Positions 7,431 to 15,999 of a stretch of 26,454 nucleotides of DNA are shown here, one piece after another. The translations under genes and the position numbers were made by a program. The stretch's first letter is position 1; each line of letters starts with the position of its first letter. Origin of the DNA: Oscillospiraceae bacterium (GTDB lineage: Bacteria > Bacillota_A > Clostridia > Oscillospirales > Oscillospiraceae); NCBI GenBank assembly GCA_024690695.1, contig JAILOS010000112.1:1-26454 (forward strand). Reading direction: 5' to 3'. The notes under the pieces are model-generated. The model did no database searches and was not told the DNA's origin. It saw nothing but the letters and a program-made list of their open reading frames with translations.

Positions 7431-9092
7431 ATGGAAATGACAGTGAAAAAGAGAGGCTGGGTCAAGAACGCGGCGATCGTGTTCCTCGCGATCCTTCTGA
7501 TCCTGACCTTTTTCTCCAATACGATCATGAACCGCTCGCTGGCCGAGGTGGCCACGCAGAACGTGAACGGCGGCTCGATCGCCGCGCGCGTGCGCGGCAG
7601 CGGCACGGTGAGCGCCGCGGGCAGCTATGAGGTCAAATCGCCGCAGACCCGCGAGATCCGCTCGGTGCTCGTGCGCACCGGGGACACGGTGCGGCAGGGC
7701 GACGTGCTCTTCATCTTCGGCGATGGCAGCAGCGAGGAGCTCGAGCAGGCGAGAGAGACGCTGGAGACTCTGCAGAGCCAGCGCCAGCGCATGGCGCTCG
7801 GCATGTCGAGCTACGACTACACGCTCGAGGAGCGCGAGATCGAAGCGCTGCGCGAGAAGGTGGAAGCCGCGAGCGACGAGGAGGCGCTGGCCTATTTCGC
7901 GCTGATCAGCAGCAGCGACACGCCGGAGAACATCCTCGCCGAGGCGGAAGCCAAGATCGAGGCGCGGCAGAAGGATGTCGACGAGGCGCAGCAGGCGCTT
8001 GAAGACGCGCAGGCGGATTTCGCCCTCCGGCAGGAGGAGGCGCAGCTGCGCGTGGACGAGGCGCTCGCGCGGCTCAACGAGCTGCTGGACAATCCGCCCG
8101 AGGAGGAGACCGAGGAGAGCGCGGCCGAGTACCAGCGCAGGCTGGAGGAGGCCAGAGCCGCGGTCGAGGCGGCGCAGTTTGCCCAGGCGGCGCTGGACCC
8201 GGCCTCCGATCCCGGCATCGTCCGGGCGCAGGAGGATCTGGAGCTGACCAAACAGAGGCTCGCGGCCGCCGAAGAGGAGCGCGACGTGAAGCTAAGCGGC
8301 GCCGGCGCGCTGGCCGATGATTACGCCCGCGCGAAGGAGACGCGCCAGCAGCTCGAGGACGAGCTGTTCGTCAAGGAATACAATCTGGAGCAGCTTAAGA
8401 AATCCAACAGCAAGAGCGCGGCCAGCGCGTATCTGGACCTTCAGGATCTCGACAAGCAGATCGAGAAGGCCAAGGCGGCGCTGGAGTCGCTCTCCGGCGG
8501 CGAGGAGAACCAGATCGTCGCCAACGTCTCCGGCATTATCGAATCCGTGCGCTACACCGCCGGCAACACCGCGCCGAAGGGGGAGACGGTCTGCACGATC
8601 CAGGTGCCCGATCTGGGCTACACGGTCTCCTTTACCGTCACCAGCGACCAGGCCCGCCGCGTGCGCCCCGGCGACAGCGCGGACATCACCAACTACTACG
8701 GCTGGGGCCGCGAGATCTACGCCACCCTCGCCACGGTGCGCCAGGATCCGCAGAATCCCCAGAACAGCCGGATCCTTGATTTCAACGTCACCGGCGACGT
8801 CAGCCCCGGCATGGAGCTGAGCCTCAGCGTCGGCTCCAAGAGCCAGTATTACGACACGGTCGTGCCGAATTCCGCGGTCCGCAGCGACACCAACGGCAGC
8901 TTCATCCTGGTCATCGAGGCGAAGAATTCTCCGCTCGGCAACCGCTACTACGCCAAGCGCGTCGACGTGACCGTGCTCGCTTCGGACGAGATGTACTCGG
9001 CCGTGACGGGCGATCTGGGCTACGGCGACTTCGTCATCACGACCAGCAACAAGCCCGTCAGCAGCGGCGATATGGTCCGCATGCCCGATTGA
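7431..9092 (+). CDS. HlyD/MacA-like efflux adaptor (membrane fusion protein)
   Basis: 553-aa adaptor with a basic N-terminus and one membrane segment (about 12-28), the rest extracytoplasmic. A split biotinyl-lipoyl domain is visible: SIAARVRGSGTVSAAGSYEV through VRTGDTVRQGDVLFIFGDG on one side, and QIVANVSGIIESVRYTAGN on the other. Between them lie about 240 residues of Glu/Ala/Gln/Arg-rich coiled coil. A beta-barrel domain (YTVSFTVTSDQARRVRPGDS) and a membrane-proximal domain follow. GGGAGGACG precedes the ATG. Such adaptors normally serve export pumps (MacB-like or RND), so its place directly after importer permeases is unusual. The next gene, 4 bases on, carries a MacB-type extracytoplasmic domain and is the likeliest partner. 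Confidence 0.92.
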   Translation: MEMTVKKRGWVKNAAIVFLAILLILTFFSNTIMNRSLAEVATQNVNGGSIAARVRGSGTVSAAGSYEVKSPQTREIRSVLVRTGDTVRQGDVLFIFGDGSSEELEQARETLETLQSQRQRMALGMSSYDYTLEEREIEALREKVEAASDEEALAYFALISSSDTPENILAEAEAKIEARQKDVDEAQQALEDAQADFALRQEEAQLRVDEALARLNELLDNPPEEETEESAAEYQRRLEEARAAVEAAQFAQAALDPASDPGIVRAQEDLELTKQRLAAAEEERDVKLSGAGALADDYARAKETRQQLEDELFVKEYNLEQLKKSNSKSAASAYLDLQDLDKQIEKAKAALESLSGGEENQIVANVSGIIESVRYTAGNTAPKGETVCTIQVPDLGYTVSFTVTSDQARRVRPGDSADITNYYGWGREIYATLATVRQDPQNPQNSRILDFNVTGDVSPGMELSLSVGSKSQYYDTVVPNSAVRSDTNGSFILVIEAKNSPLGNRYYAKRVDVTVLASDEMYSAVTGDLGYGDFVITTSNKPVSSGDMVRMPD

Positions 9093-9096
9093 GACG

Positions 9097-10176
9097 ATGA
9101 AGAGCGCTAAGAAAAAGCGGGGACTGCTGATCCTCGCGCTGGGCCTGCTGCTGGCGGGCGCCTGCCTGTGCCTGTGGCGGCTGTACGCCCTCGCCTCCGA
9201 GGCGCCGGCCCAGTACGCGGCGGAGCGCTGGCAGGGCGAGAGCGAGCGGCGCTTCGCGCAGGTGTCCTGCTTCGTCCCGGTCGACGAGGCGGTCAGCCGG
9301 AATCAGATCTACGCCTTTCGGGCCAAGCTGATGGAGGAGCTGAACAAGGCCTCTCTGGACGGCGAGGGCACGGACGGCCTCTGGCGCGACGCCTGGAGCG
9401 CGGTCGGAAAGCTGCAGATCGCCAGCGACAAGGGCAGCGCCGAAGCCTCGGTGATCGCCGTCGGCGGCGACTTCTTCAGCTTTCATCCGCTGCGGCTGCT
9501 CGGCGGGGGCTATCTCAGCGAGGACGACCTGATGAAGGACCGCGTCGTGCTGGACCGGGAGCTCGCCTGGAAACTCTACGGCGGCACGGAGCTGCAGGGA
9601 CTGAGCGTCGAGATCGCCGGAAGGCGCTTCGTAATCGCCGGCGTCGTCGAACGCGAGCAGGACGCGGCGAGCCGGATGGCCTACACGGCCGGCATGGGGC
9701 TGTTCATGAGCTGCGAGAGCTATGCCGCGCTCAGCGGAAACGAAAACTGCATCACGGCCTATGAGCTGGTGCTGACCGAGCCCGTGGACGGCTTTGCCGC
9801 CGACGTCGCCGGAAAGAATTTCCCGCTCGGCCGCGGCGAGGTGCTGAAAAACACCGGCCGCTTTTCGTACGGAAGGCTGCTTGGGCTGCTTGCCAAGACG
9901 GACGAGCGCTCGATGCAGGCGATGGGCATGATCTATCCCTATTGGGAAAACGCCGCGCGCGTGACCGAAAACCGCTGCCTGCGCCTGCTGCTGGCGGCGA
10001 TGCTGCTGGCGCTCGCGCCGGCGGCCGCGCTGGTCGTGTGGATCGTCCGGCTGCTGAAGCGCTTCCGGCGCTGGCTGGCGGAGCGCTTCTTCCCCCGGGC
10101 GAAGGACGCCGCCGAGGAGGCCGTCCGCCGTCCGCTGCGCCGCCGCTGGGAGAAAACGCACCCCGACGAAAAATAA
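9097..10176 (+). CDS. MacB periplasmic-core-domain-like membrane protein without FtsX TM bundle
   Basis: 359 aa. An N-terminal membrane segment (about 9-31) is followed by a large extracytoplasmic domain. The segment GGDFFSFHPLRLLGGGYLSE, then DRVVLDRELAWKLYGG and VEIAGRRFVIAGVVERE, is the pattern of the MacB_PCD fold found in FtsX/MacB exporters (new value with large 'footprint', locking of the old, restored by a small Gly-rich turn). A second segment lies near residues 294-316 and a basic C-terminal tail follows. A true MacB/FtsX permease has four membrane segments, so the catalytic permease bundle is missing. It starts 4 bases after the adaptor stop, with no separate promoter seen. It may act as an accessory or scaffold to the adaptor. 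Function is inferred from the domain only. Confidence 0.75.
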   Translation: MKSAKKKRGLLILALGLLLAGACLCLWRLYALASEAPAQYAAERWQGESERRFAQVSCFVPVDEAVSRNQIYAFRAKLMEELNKASLDGEGTDGLWRDAWSAVGKLQIASDKGSAEASVIAVGGDFFSFHPLRLLGGGYLSEDDLMKDRVVLDRELAWKLYGGTELQGLSVEIAGRRFVIAGVVEREQDAASRMAYTAGMGLFMSCESYAALSGNENCITAYELVLTEPVDGFAADVAGKNFPLGRGEVLKNTGRFSYGRLLGLLAKTDERSMQAMGMIYPYWENAARVTENRCLRLLLAAMLLALAPAAALVVWIVRLLKRFRRWLAERFFPRAKDAAEEAVRRPLRRRWEKTHPDEK

Positions 10177-10192
10177 AGAAACGGATCGCTCC

Positions 10193-10216
10193 GGCCGGGC
10201 CCGAAAGGGCCCGGCC
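10193..10216 (+). terminator. Terminator at end of transport cluster
   Basis: 10-bp perfect GC stem (10193-10202 with 10207-10216), a GAAA tetraloop, then a modest T-rich tail (TTCCGTTGTT). Confidence 0.7.
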
Positions 10217-10267
10217 TTCCGTTGTTCTGCCCAAAAGACGGCGGCGCTTTTTGTTGAACGTGCCGAC

Positions 10268-10296
10268 TTCAATTCCTACTGCGCCTGTGGTATATT
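10268..10296 (+). promoter_or_regulatory. Promoter of iscR-like gene
   Basis: TTCAAT (10268-10273), a 17-bp spacer and TATATT (10291-10296) with an extended -10 TGG just before it. The sequence AATTCCTACT (10271-10280) overlapping the -35 resembles a half-site for Rrf2 regulators, so autoregulation is plausible. Confidence 0.65.
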
Positions 10297-10322
10297 AGGC
10301 GCCGTGAAGAGAGGTGTTTGCT

Positions 10323-10748
10323 GTGAACGTGACGACGAGAGGACGCTACGCGCTGCGCGTGATGATCGACCTGGCCCGGCATCCGGACGAGGGCTTCATC
10401 TCGCTCAAAACCATCGCGGAGCGGCAGGGCATCTCGATGAAGTATCTGGAGATGATCGTCGGCGGCCTCAAGCGCGCGGAGCTCGTGGACAGCAGCCGCG
10501 GCAAAGAGGGGGGCTACCGGCTCAGCCGTTCGCCGGAGGCGTACAGCGTGGGGGAGATCCTGCGCTGCCTCGAGGATAATCTCGCCCCGGTCGCCTGCAT
10601 CCGGGACGGGGAGATCCAGTGTGAAAAGGCCGGCGCCTGCGTGACGGTGCCGATGTGGAAGGAGCTCGACGACATCACCAACGCCTATCTCGACAGTGTG
10701 AGCCTGCGGGATCTGCTGACGGGCGAAAAATGGAAGACGAAGGCTTGA
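10323..10748 (+). CDS. iscR: Rrf2-family Fe-S cluster regulator, IscR-like
   Basis: 141-aa transcription factor. The N-terminal winged helix begins [16 protein letters not shown], the hallmark of Rrf2/IscR proteins, followed by the recognition region [20 protein letters not shown]. Three cysteines (Cys92, Cys100, Cys106, in [16 protein letters not shown]) are placed as the [2Fe-2S] ligands of IscR. The GTG at 10323 is preferred to a GTG at 10314 because AGAGAGG at 10308-10314 is correctly spaced from it and the product then begins MNVTTRGRY as in relatives. It is followed at once by iscS and iscU, whose promoter overlaps its stop codon, so it most likely represses them when holo. Confidence 0.9.
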   Translation: MNVTTRGRYALRVMIDLARHPDEGFISLKTIAERQGISMKYLEMIVGGLKRAELVDSSRGKEGGYRLSRSPEAYSVGEILRCLEDNLAPVACIRDGEIQCEKAGACVTVPMWKELDDITNAYLDSVSLRDLLTGEKWKTKA

Positions 10749-10772
10749 CATTCCCGGGGAATGTGTTATAAT
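10745..10772 (+). promoter_or_regulatory. iscS promoter with embedded operator
   Basis: Consensus TTGACA (10745-10750), a 16-bp spacer and consensus TATAAT (10767-10772). The palindrome ACATTCC-CGG-GGAATGT fills 10748-10764, from the end of the -35 to just before the -10, a position at which bound protein would block RNA polymerase. The -35 overlaps the iscR stop codon. A looser ATTCC...GGAAT pair follows at 10771-10793. Confidence 0.8.
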
Positions 10773-10812
10773 TCCCAGTGCAATAATAGGAATAAACGAA
10801 AGGATGAACGAC

Positions 10813-12000
10813 ATGTTCGTATATGCGGATAACGCGGCGACCACCTGCGTCAGCAAAACGGCGCTGGAGGCCATGCTGCCCTATCTGACGGAAAACTACG
10901 GAAACCCCTCCAGCCTTTACGCCTTCGGGCAGAAGGCGCAGGAGGCGCTGGCGAAGGCGCGCGAGGACGTCGCCGCCTGCCTGAACGCCGATCCGAAAGA
11001 GATCATCTTCACCTCCGGCGGCAGCGAAGCGGACAACCAGGCCATCGTGTCGGCGGCCCGTCTCGGCGCCCGCAAGGGCAAAAAGCACCTGATCTCCACG
11101 AAATTCGAGCATCACGCCGTGCTGCACACGCTGAAAAAGCTGGAGAAGGAGGGCTTCGAGGTCACGCTGGTCGACGTCCATGAGGACGGCGTCGTCCGCG
11201 TGGAGGACGTCGAGGCGGCGATCCGCCCGGACACGGCGCTGGTCACCGTGATGTTCGCCAACAACGAGATCGGCACCGTGCAGCCCATCACGGAGATCGG
11301 CGCGCTCTGCCGCGAGAAGAAGATCCCCTTCCACACCGACGCGGTGCAGGCCGCCGGCCACATGCCGATCGACGTGAAGGCGATGAACATCGACATGCTC
11401 AGCCTCTCCGGCCACAAGTTCCACGCGCCGAAGGGCGTCGGCGCGCTGTACGTGCGCAAGGGCATCGTCCTGACGAACATCATCGAGGGCGGCGCGCAGG
11501 AGCGCGGCAAGCGGGCCGGCACCGAGAACGTCGCCGGCATCGTCGCGATGGCCGCGGCGCTGAAGGAATCCGTGGAGCACATGGAGGAGAACACCGCAAA
11601 GATCATCCCGATGCGCGATAAGCTCTTCCGCGAGCTGGCCAAAATCCCCCACAGCAAAATCAACGGCAGCCTCGAGCACCACGTCCCCGGCACCGTGAAC
11701 ATGTGCTTCGAGGGCATCGAGGGCGAGAGCCTGCTGCTGATGCTGGACGACCGCGGGGTCTGCGCCTCCTCCGGGAGCGCCTGCACCTCCGGCTCGCTCG
11801 ATCCCAGCCATGTGCTGCTGGCGATCGGCCTGCCGCACGAGGTGGCCCACGGCTCGCTGCGCCTGAGCATCGGCGAATACAACGACATGGAGCAGATCGA
11901 CCATATCATCCGGGTCGTGCCCGAGGTCGTGGCCTATCTGCGCAACATCTCCCCGGTGTGGGACGAGCTGGAGAAGGGCGAACGCCCGCATCTGATCTGA
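10813..12000 (+). CDS. iscS: Cysteine desulfurase, IscS/NifS family
   Basis: 395-aa PLP enzyme that converts cysteine to alanine and passes persulfide sulfur to the IscU scaffold. The N-terminus VYADNAATT is the family signature. The PLP lysine is Lys202 in [12 protein letters not shown], and the mobile catalytic Cys324 lies in SSGSACTSG, the group I loop. ATG at 10813 is chosen because AAAGGA (10799-10804) is 8 bases upstream. An in-frame ATG at 10804 overlaps that site and adds only three residues. It is followed 37 bases on by the scaffold gene, with AGGAGGA between. Regulation is probably by the upstream Rrf2 protein. Confidence 0.95.
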   Translation: MFVYADNAATTCVSKTALEAMLPYLTENYGNPSSLYAFGQKAQEALAKAREDVAACLNADPKEIIFTSGGSEADNQAIVSAARLGARKGKKHLISTKFEHHAVLHTLKKLEKEGFEVTLVDVHEDGVVRVEDVEAAIRPDTALVTVMFANNEIGTVQPITEIGALCREKKIPFHTDAVQAAGHMPIDVKAMNIDMLSLSGHKFHAPKGVGALYVRKGIVLTNIIEGGAQERGKRAGTENVAGIVAMAAALKESVEHMEENTAKIIPMRDKLFRELAKIPHSKINGSLEHHVPGTVNMCFEGIEGESLLLMLDDRGVCASSGSACTSGSLDPSHVLLAIGLPHEVAHGSLRLSIGEYNDMEQIDHIIRVVPEVVAYLRNISPVWDELEKGERPHLI

Positions 12001-12037
12001 AAACGGACTTTTACCGATAAAACAGGAGGAACAGAAG

Positions 12038-12487
12038 ATGGCACTCTACAGTGAAAAAGTGATGGATCATTTCCGCAATCCCCGCAACATGGGCAAGCTC
12101 GACGACGCGGACGGCATCGGCGAGGTCGGCAACGCCAAGTGCGGCGATATCATGCGCATGTATATCAAGGTCGACGACGAGGGCGTGATCACCGACTGCA
12201 AGTTCAATACCTTCGGCTGCGGCAGCGCGATCGCGACGAGCTCGATGGCGACGGAGCTGATCATCGGCAAGCCGGTGGACGAGGCGCTCAAGCTCTCCAA
12301 CCAGGCGGTCGTCGAGGCGCTGGACGGGCTGCCGGTGCACAAGATCCACTGTTCCGTGCTGGCCGAGCAGGCCGTGCGCGCGGCGGTGAAGGATTATTAC
12401 GACCGCAGGGGCGTCGAGTATAACCCGGAGGACTTCCCGATCCCCGACGAGGACGAGCACGCGCACGCGCAGACGGACTGCTGCTGA
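12038..12487 (+). CDS. iscU: Fe-S cluster assembly scaffold, IscU/NifU N-terminal family
   Basis: 149-aa scaffold that assembles [2Fe-2S] and [4Fe-4S] clusters. The cluster ligands are Cys35 in NAKCGD (with Asp37), Cys61 in FGCGSA and Cys105 in KIHCS (after His104). The C-terminus is extended by an acidic, His-rich tail ending Cys-Cys (148-149), not needed in classical IscU. AACAGGAGGAACAG precedes the ATG. It shares the iscS promoter. No hscA, hscB, iscA or ferredoxin gene follows, which is the compact arrangement seen in many Clostridia. Confidence 0.95.
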   Translation: MALYSEKVMDHFRNPRNMGKLDDADGIGEVGNAKCGDIMRMYIKVDDEGVITDCKFNTFGCGSAIATSSMATELIIGKPVDEALKLSNQAVVEALDGLPVHKIHCSVLAEQAVRAAVKDYYDRRGVEYNPEDFPIPDEDEHAHAQTDCC

Positions 12488-12504
12488 AACGGCGGAAAAA
12501 GAAA

Positions 12505-12551
12505 ACGGAAAACGGCACGGCCGCAGGATTGGCGGCCGTGCCGTTTTCCGT
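12505..12551 (+). terminator. Terminator of the isc operon
   Basis: 20-bp perfect stem (12505-12524 with 12532-12551) and a 7-nt loop. The TTTT lies inside the distal arm. Confidence 0.8.
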
Positions 12552-12560
12552 AAAAAACCG

Positions 12561-12589
12561 TAGAAATTGCGGGCCGACTGTGCTACAGT
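12561..12589 (+). promoter_or_regulatory. Extended -10 promoter for the zinc-ribbon/SGNH-VWA pair
   Basis: TGC-TACAGT (extended -10, hexamer 12584-12589) with a weak -35 TAGAAA at 12561-12566 (17-bp spacer). Gene start is at 12646. Confidence 0.5.
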
Positions 12590-12645
12590 AGAGGAAAGAC
12601 AGCTCCGGCCGCCCGCCGGAGAGAGACAGAAGGAGGACGTTCAGC

Positions 12646-13485
12646 ATGGCAAAATTCTGCAAACGCTGCGGACGGCAGCTCGGAGCGGACGGCCGCTGTC
12701 CGAACTGCGGCTATCAGAGCGCGCCGCCGGCGGAGAGCCCGGGCCCGGAGAAAAAGGCCGCGGAGGGGAAAAAGCGGCCGGGCCGCTGGGTCGTTCCGGC
12801 GCTGATCCTCGCGCTGCTGCTGATCCTTCTCTCCGTCCTCCTGCTGCAGCTGCTGGGCGTCGTCGATTTCCCGCCGGCGCAGGCGCTGCTGGGGCTGCTC
12901 GGGCTGCAGAGCGACGGCTCCTCTCCGGGCAAAAAAGACGACAAATCGCTGGAACGGCACGAGATCCCGAAGGACTATCTGGTCGAGCCCGTGGACGCCG
13001 AGGCCTATTACCGGGAAAACGCCGAGAGCTACAGAAAAATCAGCGTGAAAAGCTCGAAGAACGTGCAGACCGAGAAGGAGGCCGCCGCCGACTTCGCCCG
13101 CCGCGGCTTTGATCAAATGCCGATCACGGCGGAGTACGCGATCGACGGCTCGCGGCGCGACGGTACGGGGATCTCGGAGGACGCGTCCGACAAGCACCCG
13201 ACGTACGAGACCTACTATACGGCGGAGTCTGGAGAGATCTGGCTGATCCAGAATTACAACGGGGCCGTCACGGCCTATCCGATGAAGTATAACGAGCTTC
13301 TCGCGGAGAGAGGGGTCGAAAAGCTCGTCGCAATCAGCGAAACGGACAGCATTATGTGCTACGACTGCGAGACGAACTGCTTTTTCGAGGTCGTTCCCAA
13401 GCCGCCGATCATCGTCAAGACGGTGGACCGGATCAACAGCTACACGCTTGAGGCGCTGACGGCGGAGGAGATCGACAGACTATGA
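12646..13485 (+). CDS. Zinc-ribbon, single-TM protein of unknown function
   Basis: 279 aa. Cys5, Cys8, Cys18 and Cys21 (FCKRCG and CPNCG) form an N-terminal zinc ribbon. A Pro/Lys-rich linker and one membrane segment (about 49-72) follow, then about 200 extracytoplasmic residues with no family I recognise (IPKDYLVEPVDAEAYYRENA near the start; MCYDCETNCFF near 242 contains three more Cys). The expected orientation has the ribbon inside. AAGGAGG at 12630-12636 sets the start. Its TGA overlaps the ATG of the next gene (13482-13485), so the two products are translationally coupled and probably act together. Confidence 0.85.
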   Translation: MAKFCKRCGRQLGADGRCPNCGYQSAPPAESPGPEKKAAEGKKRPGRWVVPALILALLLILLSVLLLQLLGVVDFPPAQALLGLLGLQSDGSSPGKKDDKSLERHEIPKDYLVEPVDAEAYYRENAESYRKISVKSSKNVQTEKEAAADFARRGFDQMPITAEYAIDGSRRDGTGISEDASDKHPTYETYYTAESGEIWLIQNYNGAVTAYPMKYNELLAERGVEKLVAISETDSIMCYDCETNCFFEVVPKPPIIVKTVDRINSYTLEALTAEEIDRL

Positions 13486-15983
13486 AAGAAAGAACGAATA
13501 GACAGCGCGTGCGGCGCGCGCTGCTCTGTCTGCTGCTGATCGCCGGCCTGCTGCTGCCGCTGAGCCTGCCGGCCGCCGCGGCCAACGACGGCCGCGTCCA
13601 TATCCTCGTCTCGCTGGGCGATTCCTATTCCTCGGGCGAGGGCAACGAGAAGTTCTACGGGCAGGACGCGTCCCTGTACGACAGGCAGCGGGATCCGGAC
13701 TGGATGGCGCACCGCTCCACGCACAGCTGGGGCGGCATGCTGGTGATCCCCGGCGTCAAGGGGACGATGGCCCGTCACCGCGGAGAAAACTGGTATTTCG
13801 AGGCCGCCTCCGGCGCCAAAACCGTCAACGTCATCCCGGGGCTGACAGACCCGACGAACGGGGAGCTCAACAAGGACGGAACCTTCACGAAAACGAGCAA
13901 CCGCGGCGAAGGCAATACGCTTACGCTGCGGCCGCAGATCGAGGTCTTCGACGACGTCGCGAGAGATCACGAGGGCGAGGATTACGTCGTCGACTACGTG
14001 ACGATGACGCTCGGCGGCAACGACGCGGAGTTCGTCAGCGTCGTGAGCGACGCCAACCGCTGGACGAGTTTTACAAACCCCAACGCGCTCACCAGCCACA
14101 TCAACAAGGTCTGGGCGAACTATTTCGAGCCGGGCGGCATCCGCGACAATCTGATCGAGGTCTATAAGGCGATCCTGGAGAAGGCCCCGGAGGCAACGCT
14201 CATTATCGCGGGTTATCCGCAGCTGCTCGATCCGGACGGCAGTTTCCTGTTCCCGGCGGATAAGTCGAAGGAGATCGATCTGGCCGTCAGCCGCTTCAAT
14301 CTGGAACTGAAAAGCCTGACGGAGGCCTGCGCCTCTTCCGGCATGCATGTCTGCTTTGCCGACGTGGAGCAGGAATTCCTCGGACACCAGGCCTATACGG
14401 AAGACCCGTTTCTTCACCCGGTCTATATCGGCTTCAGGGATCAGGATCTGGATGAGGTCAAGATCCATGAGAAGTACATCGCAGGCGCCGCTCTGGGGGG
14501 CGCCACCACGAAAGGCGCCGCCCTGGCAGGCATCGTCGTGGACTTTTTCAAGTCAAAGCCGCTCAGCTCCTATTCCATGCACCCGAATTACGATCCCGAT
14601 TACGACGACCTGTACCCGAGCCACCTGCGGGAGGATACCGTCGTACACGACGGCGTGCACGCCTACGCCAAATGCGTACAGAAGAAGATTGACGAGCTGG
14701 AGGCGGAGGACGGCAACAAGCAATGGGCCGAGCCGGAGCACTCCGACGTGCGCGACGTCGTGATGGTGCTGGACTGCTCGGGCAGCATGTCCGGCAAGCC
14801 GATGAGTGAGACCAAGACCGCCGCCGAGAGCTTCGTCTTCACCGTGCAGGAGGTGGACGCCGGGGTCGGCGTCGTCGCCTTCAGCTACGGAGGGCGGATG
14901 CTTTCGGACTTCTCCAAGAGTGAAGAGCGGCTGATGAAAGCGATCGACAGCCTCTACGCCGACGGCGGCACGAACATGGAGGACGGCCTCGTGACCGCGC
15001 GGGAGATGTTTGAAAGCAGCGGCGCCGCGATGAAGATCGTTCTGCTGATGAGCGACGGCATGCCAAACCGCGGCAAGCAGGGCGACGAGCTGATCGAATA
15101 CGCCGACGAACTCAAGGACTCGGGGATCCGCATCTACGCGCTGGGCTTCTTCAGCGAGCTGAGCGGATCGGAAAAACGCAGCGCGCAGCAGCTGATGGAA
15201 GACCTGGCGAGCGAGGGCTGCCATTTTGAGGTGGAAGACGCGGACTATCTGGTCTACGTGTTCGAGGATATCGCGGACCAGATCAGCGGCAGCAAATACC
15301 TCTATATCCGCATCGCCTGTCCGGTCGACGTCACCGTGAGCTACGGCGGCGAGACGCTCTGCTCGAATGAAGACGAGCTCAGCACCCGCACGAGCTTCGG
15401 CACGCTGAGCTTTGAGGAGAGCCCCGACGGCGATCCCGACGACCGCGTGAAGATCCTGCGGCTGAAGGAGGGCGTGGCCTACGACGTCCGCATCGAAGGC
15501 ACCGGCAGGGGAACGATGGACTACACGATCGCCTTCGCGGACGAGAGCGGCCGGTACGACGACTGGAGACAGTTCAGAGACATTGAGATCACGGAAAAAA
15601 CCGTCGTCAGCACGGTGGCGAAAACCGGCAAAACGACGGTGCTCGAGGTGGATAAAAACGGCGACGGCAAGACCGATCTGACCTACGAGGCGAAGGAAAA
15701 CGGAGAGGGCGTGCGCGTCAAGGCGAAGAGCGCTTCCGAGAAGAAGGGCGTTCCGGCGCCGCTGCTTCTGACGGTCATCGCGCTGCTGCTCGCTTTCGAG
15801 GGGACCGCGCTCGTGCTGATCCGCCGCCGGAAGAAGGCCGCCGCGGCCGCCGGGCCGGAAGAGACCGGGACGAAAGCGGCGCCGGAGGCGAGACTCTACT
15901 GCCGCTACTGCGGAGCGCAGCTCCCGCCCGACGCGGTCTTTTGCGGACGGTGCGGAAAAACGCTGGGCAAGAGCGGCAAATAG
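13482..15983 (+). CDS. SGNH-hydrolase / VWA / TM / zinc-ribbon fusion protein
   Basis: 833 aa. A signal peptide (about 1-34, AAA before Asn35) leads to an SGNH/GDSL esterase domain (about 38-405): Ser48 in LGDSYSSGEG (block I), Asn180 in GGND (block III), and Asp390 with His393 in HDGVHAY (block V), all expected catalytic residues. A von Willebrand factor A domain follows (about 425-600) with an intact MIDAS: Asp431-x-Ser433-x-Ser435 in DCSGSMSG, Thr in GGTNMEDG and Asp in MSDGMPN. A beta-rich stretch leads to a membrane segment (about 760-781) and a cytoplasmic zinc ribbon (Cys807, Cys810, Cys821, Cys824). The catalytic and metal-binding modules thus face outward and the ribbon inward. The substrate is unknown; a wall glycopolymer or lipid ester is possible. 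Coupled by ATGA overlap to the preceding zinc-ribbon protein. Confidence 0.92.
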   Translation: MKERTNRQRVRRALLCLLLIAGLLLPLSLPAAAANDGRVHILVSLGDSYSSGEGNEKFYGQDASLYDRQRDPDWMAHRSTHSWGGMLVIPGVKGTMARHRGENWYFEAASGAKTVNVIPGLTDPTNGELNKDGTFTKTSNRGEGNTLTLRPQIEVFDDVARDHEGEDYVVDYVTMTLGGNDAEFVSVVSDANRWTSFTNPNALTSHINKVWANYFEPGGIRDNLIEVYKAILEKAPEATLIIAGYPQLLDPDGSFLFPADKSKEIDLAVSRFNLELKSLTEACASSGMHVCFADVEQEFLGHQAYTEDPFLHPVYIGFRDQDLDEVKIHEKYIAGAALGGATTKGAALAGIVVDFFKSKPLSSYSMHPNYDPDYDDLYPSHLREDTVVHDGVHAYAKCVQKKIDELEAEDGNKQWAEPEHSDVRDVVMVLDCSGSMSGKPMSETKTAAESFVFTVQEVDAGVGVVAFSYGGRMLSDFSKSEERLMKAIDSLYADGGTNMEDGLVTAREMFESSGAAMKIVLLMSDGMPNRGKQGDELIEYADELKDSGIRIYALGFFSELSGSEKRSAQQLMEDLASEGCHFEVEDADYLVYVFEDIADQISGSKYLYIRIACPVDVTVSYGGETLCSNEDELSTRTSFGTLSFEESPDGDPDDRVKILRLKEGVAYDVRIEGTGRGTMDYTIAFADESGRYDDWRQFRDIEITEKTVVSTVAKTGKTTVLEVDKNGDGKTDLTYEAKENGEGVRVKAKSASEKKGVPAPLLLTVIALLLAFEGTALVLIRRRKKAAAAAGPEETGTKAAPEARLYCRYCGAQLPPDAVFCGRCGKTLGKSGK

Positions 15984-15999
15984 ACGGGAGGACAGGAAA

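Noticed and set aside
2952..10176. Antiphage defence or toxin-antitoxin system
   Set aside because: No nuclease, ATPase, reverse transcriptase or toxin domain is seen; the genes fit transport and envelope functions.
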